Part shown: positions 6,948 to 9,463 of the stretch, in pieces
Position numbering within the stretch: the first letter of the stretch is position 1
Layout: every line of letters begins with the position of its first letter
Assembly (NCBI GenBank): GCA_002411345.1
Contig: DHSL01000006.1
Location: 1-9,463 of the forward strand
Origin: Bacteroidales bacterium UBA5287
GTDB taxonomy: Bacteria; Bacteroidota; Bacteroidia; Bacteroidales; Dysgonomonadaceae
DNA length: 9,463 bases
Reading direction: 5' to 3'
Program-made: the position numbers and the translations under genes
The notes under the pieces: model-generated
Databases searched by the model: none
Seen by the model: the letters and a program-made list of their open reading frames with translations, nothing else
Told to the model about the DNA's origin: nothing

Positions 6948-7652
6948 ATGAGACTTTTGTTAATCAGTAATTCCACAAATCCCGGCGAAGGATATCTGGA
7001 ATACCCAAAAGAACAGATTAAGAACTTTTTAGGAGAAAAAACTAAGAACGCACTGTTTATACCTTATGCCGCGGTAACTTTTTCTTATGAAGAATATGAA
7101 GAAAAGGTGAATCAACGATTTGCAGAGATCGGTCATCATGTTACCAGCATACACCGCTTCATTAATCCTGTTGAAGCGATTGAAAATGCCGACGCGATTG
7201 TTGTAGGCGGTGGAAACACCTGGCAATTGGTGAAAATGCTTCAAGAAAAAGGTCTGATGAAAGTAATTAAGAAAAAAGTAAAAAAAGGCACCCCTTATAT
7301 TGGTTGGAGTGCCGGTTCAAATATTGCCTGTCCCACTCTTCGAACAACAAACGATATGCCTATTGTGCAGCCTCTAAAGTTTAAGACGCTGAAGCTTGTT
7401 CCTTTTCAAATCAACCCGCATTACCTTGATGATAATCCCGCAAATCATGGTGGAGAAACCCGTGAAGTGCGCATAAACGAGTTTATTGAAATAAACAGGA
7501 ATATTTTTGTTGTCGGGCTTCGTGAAGGTACCATGTTACTTCTTGAAGAAGACGAGCTCACTTTGATTGGAAATCGTAAAGCACGCATTTTTAAATATGG
7601 ACAGCAACCAATGGAACTTTCAAACGAAGATGATTTCAGTTTTCTACTGTAA
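6948..7652 (+). CDS. pepE: Peptidase E (alpha-aspartyl dipeptidase), family S51
   Basis: This 234-residue cytoplasmic serine peptidase cleaves dipeptides with N-terminal aspartate (Asp-X). The nucleophile elbow YIGWSAGSN places Ser121, NPHYLD gives His158 and REGT gives Glu193. These are each one residue beyond the Ser120, His157 and Glu192 that I recall for Salmonella PepE. VVGGGNTWQL (85-94) is the conserved glycine-rich loop of the class I glutamine amidotransferase-like fold. Length is normal. The ATG at 6948 follows a -7 box and gives the expected N-terminus MRLLLISNST. Cyanophycinase belongs to the same family, but the dipeptidase motif set and size fit better. Positions 7653-7777 downstream show no strong hairpin. 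Confidence 0.94.
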   Translation: MRLLLISNSTNPGEGYLEYPKEQIKNFLGEKTKNALFIPYAAVTFSYEEYEEKVNQRFAEIGHHVTSIHRFINPVEAIENADAIVVGGGNTWQLVKMLQEKGLMKVIKKKVKKGTPYIGWSAGSNIACPTLRTTNDMPIVQPLKFKTLKLVPFQINPHYLDDNPANHGGETREVRINEFIEINRNIFVVGLREGTMLLLEEDELTLIGNRKARIFKYGQQPMELSNEDDFSFLL

Positions 7653-7769
7653 AAGTCTTACGACGATAATATAGTGAAATTAATTAATTACAGATAAACG
7701 CTTACATTTTTACATAAAAAGGACACTTAGAATGTTAAATTGATTTTTAACCAAAGCTTTTTGTATGAA

Positions 7770-7804
7770 TTTGTTACATGTTCAAAATATTTAGTGTACC
7801 TTCG
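7770..7804 (+). promoter_or_regulatory. Promoter of the lipoprotein gene
   Basis: TACCTTCG (7797-7804) is one base off TAnnTTTG. A TTTG (7770-7773) stands 23 bp upstream, slightly wider than the usual -33/-7 spacing. A transcript starting around 7810 would exclude the upstream ATG at 7778 and supports the ATG at 7838 as the true start. Confidence 0.45.
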
Positions 7805-7837
7805 CACTTAATTCATTCAAACAATTCATACACTACA

Positions 7838-8746
7838 ATGAGAAAATATTTGTATTTATCAGCATTATTGGGAATAATATTTCTCGGCTGCGAAGAAATC
7901 AATCTTGACAGTAATCCGAACAAACCGGAAACAGAAGAAATAAAAGTCGTCAAACAATACGTTTCCGGTACCGAACTAGATTTATATAAACATTATACTG
8001 TTGGTACGGATACAACCTTGATTTATGTTTATGGTTCAAAGGACAACAAGTTATTTGTAAAAGGATTTAAAAAAGAAAATAAACAAAACTTCTGGACATG
8101 GACAAGTAAAACCGAGGTAAATACCAGTAACAACCTTGCTATAAACAAAATAAATGAAGTTATTATAGATCAGGTATATAAAGATCAAGATGATTACTTC
8201 CTATTAATGTGTAATATTGGGACGAATAGTGATATATATCAGAAATTACTGTTTGTTTCAAACGGGAACGAAGTCTTAAAAGAATTCAATCTTACAGATT
8301 TCAACAATCAGTTGACTTTTGGTAAAAATATTACTATGTGGTACGAAGATTCTTTTCTAATAAATACCTATATTGATTTTAGCAATAATCAAGGAATTGA
8401 AGTACTTAGATGTTATGATTTCAATGGAAATGTACAATTTGACACAGTGAAACCTAAAAACGTTACTTCATATACATTGAACCAGTACCTGCCCATAAAT
8501 AACGAAGAATCTTTATTATTAGAAAAGAATATTATCAAACGACATAATTTGAAAACAGATAATGTTTTATGGGAAAGCAGCAAAATAGAAAGCGTTCCAG
8601 ACAATGCAATAATAAAAAATGTAAATTTTGAATTCATCAATAGTGAATATACAAAATGCACTATTAATTATACCTTAACTGGTGGTGAAACAAAAACCGC
8701 ATCTGTCAAAATCAATAACCAGAGCGGCGTTTATCAAAATTTGTAA
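7838..8746 (+). CDS. Hypothetical exported lipoprotein
   Basis: I do not recognise the family. The 302-residue product starts with a classic lipoprotein signal: a positive N-terminus MRKYLYL, a hydrophobic stretch, and lipobox FLGC with Cys18 as the lipidation site. Cys18 is followed at once by two glutamates. Acidic residues here resemble Bacteroidetes lipoprotein export signals, so surface display is plausible but not certain. The mature part is predicted to be beta-rich, with many aromatic and Asn/Asp/Thr residues and a Gly-Thr-Lys-rich C-terminus. Fragments such as NVLWESSK faintly recall beta-propeller strands. The frame extends upstream to an ATG at 7778, which I reject because the signal peptide and promoter point to 7838. 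It appears monocistronic. The codon third positions look AT-richer than in neighbouring housekeeping genes, which may mean recent gain. Confidence 0.75.
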   Translation: MRKYLYLSALLGIIFLGCEEINLDSNPNKPETEEIKVVKQYVSGTELDLYKHYTVGTDTTLIYVYGSKDNKLFVKGFKKENKQNFWTWTSKTEVNTSNNLAINKINEVIIDQVYKDQDDYFLLMCNIGTNSDIYQKLLFVSNGNEVLKEFNLTDFNNQLTFGKNITMWYEDSFLINTYIDFSNNQGIEVLRCYDFNGNVQFDTVKPKNVTSYTLNQYLPINNEESLLLEKNIIKRHNLKTDNVLWESSKIESVPDNAIIKNVNFEFINSEYTKCTINYTLTGGETKTASVKINNQSGVYQNL

Positions 8747-8776
8747 ATAGGTCTAATCCTTTACAATCTTCTCAAA

Positions 8777-8818
8777 TTAAAAACCCTAATTGACTAAAGA
8801 ATCAATTAGGGTTTTTAA
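8777..8818. terminator. Bidirectional intrinsic terminator
   Basis: A perfect 17-bp inverted repeat (8777-8793 with 8802-8818) encloses the 8-nt loop CTAAAGAA. The core CCCTAATTGA / TCAATTAGGG is flanked by A5 on the left and T5 on the right, so both strands read as hairpin plus U-tract. On the plus strand it ends the lipoprotein transcript 30 bp after the stop. On the minus strand it ends the candidate small RNA. Confidence 0.88.
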
Positions 8819-8862
8819 ATAAGTAGTACTCGGAGCGAGTACCCAACCCCTGAAACAAGGGA
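8777..8862 (-). ncRNA. Candidate small non-coding RNA, about 85 nt
   Basis: Three elements line up on the minus strand: a -7 box TACTTTTG ending at 8866, about 85 nt of structured sequence, and a strong terminator. The predicted RNA starts near 8862. It has a short hairpin CCCU-UGUUUC-AGGG (8861-8848), then a perfect 7-bp hairpin GUACUCG-CUC-CGAGUAC (8842-8826), an unpaired linker UACUUAUUU, and the terminator stem. No ORF of note starts inside it. The GGGUU in the linker between the first two hairpins can alternatively pair with AACCC of the terminator arm, so a structural switch is conceivable. Downstream on this strand is only the antisense of the lipoprotein gene, so a cis-acting leader is unlikely. 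I do not match it to a known RNA family. Confidence 0.45.
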
Positions 8863-8865
8863 ACA

Positions 8866-8894
8866 CAAAAGTAATTATATATCTAAATATCAAC
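8866..8894 (-). promoter_or_regulatory. Promoter of the candidate small RNA
   Basis: CAAAAGTA (8866-8873) reads TACTTTTG on the minus strand, a full -7 match. CAAC (8891-8894) reads GTTG, a possible -33 element 17 bp upstream. The region between is AT-only apart from one C. Confidence 0.45.
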
Positions 8895-8994
8895 ATATTA
8901 CAACTTTCCAGTATTTTTAGTTTTTTGTCTATTTTCACCCTTTTCTGTTGGTTTGGATGCGCCCTGGGCACCCCAGAAATCAAGATTCTATTTC

Positions 8995-9002
8995 TATATT
9001 TG
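8995..9002 (+). promoter_or_regulatory. -7 promoter element upstream of the 58-codon ORF and DUF1016 gene
   Basis: TATATTTG is a full match to TAnnTTTG and ends 24 bp before the ATG at 9027. The spacing is like that of the pepE and lipoprotein promoters, which supports a real transcription start near 9010. No clear -33 box was seen. Confidence 0.5.
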
Positions 9003-9026
9003 CAAAGTAAATAAAAAAAGAATACA

Positions 9027-9203
9027 ATGGCAAAACTGGACGGGAAAAGTACTGATAACCCTAAACTGATGCAGAAAGAGTATCTCATATACTGGAAAAT
9101 GTTTACCTTTGCCAATGATGAGTTTGCATTCGAATTTAAAAAAAATAGCTATATATGGAACAAAGTATGTCAATTAATTATAGCGATATTGTCAAACAAA
9201 TAA
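9027..9203 (+). CDS. Small ORF of unknown function (58 codons)
   Basis: The ORF runs from ATG 9027 to TAA 9201-9203 and was read directly from the sequence. It is preceded at a normal distance by a -7 box, which is the main reason to take it seriously. The peptide begins MAKLDGKSTDNPKLMQKEYL, continues with aromatic-rich YWKMFTFANDEFAFEFKK and ends in a short hydrophobic stretch QLIIAIL. It overlaps the start of the DUF1016 gene by 49 bp in another frame. The C-terminal 20 residues lie in the overlap and may be meaningless. It could be the 5' remnant of a longer gene fused here by deletion, or a leader whose translation feeds the next gene. I recognise no family. Confidence 0.35.
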   Translation: MAKLDGKSTDNPKLMQKEYLIYWKMFTFANDEFAFEFKKNSYIWNKVCQLIIAILSNK

Positions 9204-9463
9204 AAAATGCAATTTTACAAAGTCGTTATCGTGCTGCTGCCTTAGCCAACAAAGAATTACTGTCGTTATACTATGGCATTGGAGAGTTTGTATCAAAAAA
9301 CTCAAGAGAAGGAACTTGGGGAACAGGAGCTATTGACTTTATCTCTAATCAACTTCAGCAGGAATTACCCGGTCTTAGAGGTTTTTCTGCTGCAAACATC
9401 AAAAACATGAGGCTTTTTTACGAAGCTTGGCGCAATATTGTAAGGGGCTGTTCCAAAAGGACA
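9155..9463 (+). CDS. DUF1016/YhcG-type PDDEXK nuclease family protein, N-terminal part
   Basis: The open frame from ATG 9155 gives 103 codons to the window edge without a stop. Residues 8-93 are clearly the DUF1016 N-terminal domain: QSRYRAAALANKELLSLYYG, then GTWGTGAIDFISNQLQQELP, and GLRGFSAANIKNMRLFYEAW. In complete proteins (about 330-380 residues) a C-terminal PDDEXK nuclease domain follows. Such genes are common in accessory islands and near type I restriction systems, with an unproven role in DNA metabolism or defence. Homology appears to stop at about residue 95 (WRNI), after which RGCSKRT is encoded by what looks like an insertion sequence end. The gene is therefore probably disrupted. 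The alternative ATG at 9167 is also possible. The nuclease domain, if present, is outside the window. Confidence 0.75.
   Translation, partial: MEQSMSINYSDIVKQIKNAILQSRYRAAALANKELLSLYYGIGEFVSKNSREGTWGTGAIDFISNQLQQELPGLRGFSAANIKNMRLFYEAWRNIVRGCSKRT
9444..9463. mobile_element. Possible left end (terminal inverted repeat) of an insertion sequence
   Basis: GGGGCTGTTCCAAAAGGACA closes the window. It resembles the GGGCTGT(C/T)(C/T)CAAAAG-type terminal repeats I recall from transposase elements in Bacteroidales genomes. It begins just where DUF1016 similarity ends. The matching right end, the transposase and any target duplication would lie beyond the window, so this is an inference from about 20 bases. 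Confidence 0.4.

Noticed and set aside
8822..8862. tRNA 3'-end remnant or attachment site
   Set aside because: CCGAGTACTA on the minus strand recalls a tRNA acceptor end, but there is no TTCRA T-loop, no anticodon arm, and the segment folds better as simple hairpins with its own promoter.
8964..8976. CTGGG-CAC-CCCAG hairpin
   Set aside because: A 5-bp stem with a 3-nt loop is short and has no T-tract or positional context beyond lying upstream of the plus-strand promoter.
8786..9115. Minus-strand 109-codon ORF
   Set aside because: It ends inside the terminator stem, spans the candidate sRNA and its promoter, and lies antisense to the plus-strand ORF and promoter near 9000. Its composition looks random and I see no domain.
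9138..9203. Programmed frameshift at the A8 run joining the 58-codon ORF to DUF1016
   Set aside because: The DUF1016 frame has a TAG at 9146-9148 directly after the A-run, so a shift there would terminate at once.

Overview
The window looks like AT-rich chromosomal DNA from a member of the Bacteroidota, most likely Bacteroidales. Three things point there. The proteins read like Bacteroidales orthologues (this is from memory, no search was run). There is a series of upstream boxes matching the Bacteroidetes -7 element TAnnTTTG, and Shine-Dalgarno sequences are generally absent. One gene encodes a lipoprotein with acidic residues directly after the lipobox cysteine, as in Bacteroidetes surface lipoproteins. 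I cannot assign a genus.

Layout. Positions 109-1953 (+) encode an MsbA-type ABC exporter. A 283-bp convergent intergenic region (1954-2236) holds a strong hairpin, a degenerate 66-bp-period repeat and a probable minus-strand terminator. A minus-strand cluster then reads from right to left: nadC (5906-5058), dCMP deaminase (4954-4520), an S41 C-terminal processing peptidase (4508-2802) and 5-formyltetrahydrofolate cyclo-ligase (2800-2237). The last three are almost back to back and are surely co-transcribed. nadC has its own -7 box and may be the first gene of the operon. Further right lie a minus-strand HEAT-repeat DNA alkylation repair-like gene (6845-6174) and a divergently transcribed peptidase E gene (6948-7652), each with a recognisable -7 box in the shared 102-bp spacer. 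A single-gene lipoprotein unit (7838-8746, +) ends in a long perfect terminator hairpin.

From about 8780 the sequence looks accessory. There is a compact candidate small RNA on the minus strand, with its own promoter, two hairpins and a terminator shared with the lipoprotein gene. It is followed by a plus-strand promoter, a 58-codon ORF of unknown identity, and the N-terminal part of a DUF1016/YhcG-type (PDDEXK nuclease family) gene. Just before the window edge that gene runs into a sequence resembling the terminal inverted repeat of an insertion sequence, so it may be disrupted.

The core genes are housekeeping: envelope export, NAD synthesis, dUMP supply, folate salvage, envelope proteolysis, DNA repair and Asp-X peptide breakdown. 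No complete new multigene system is visible. The least explained items are the candidate sRNA (8777-8862), the 11-bp-phased GTGAGAG array next to a 12-bp palindrome (6079-6130), and the 66-bp-period intergenic repeat (2049-2240).
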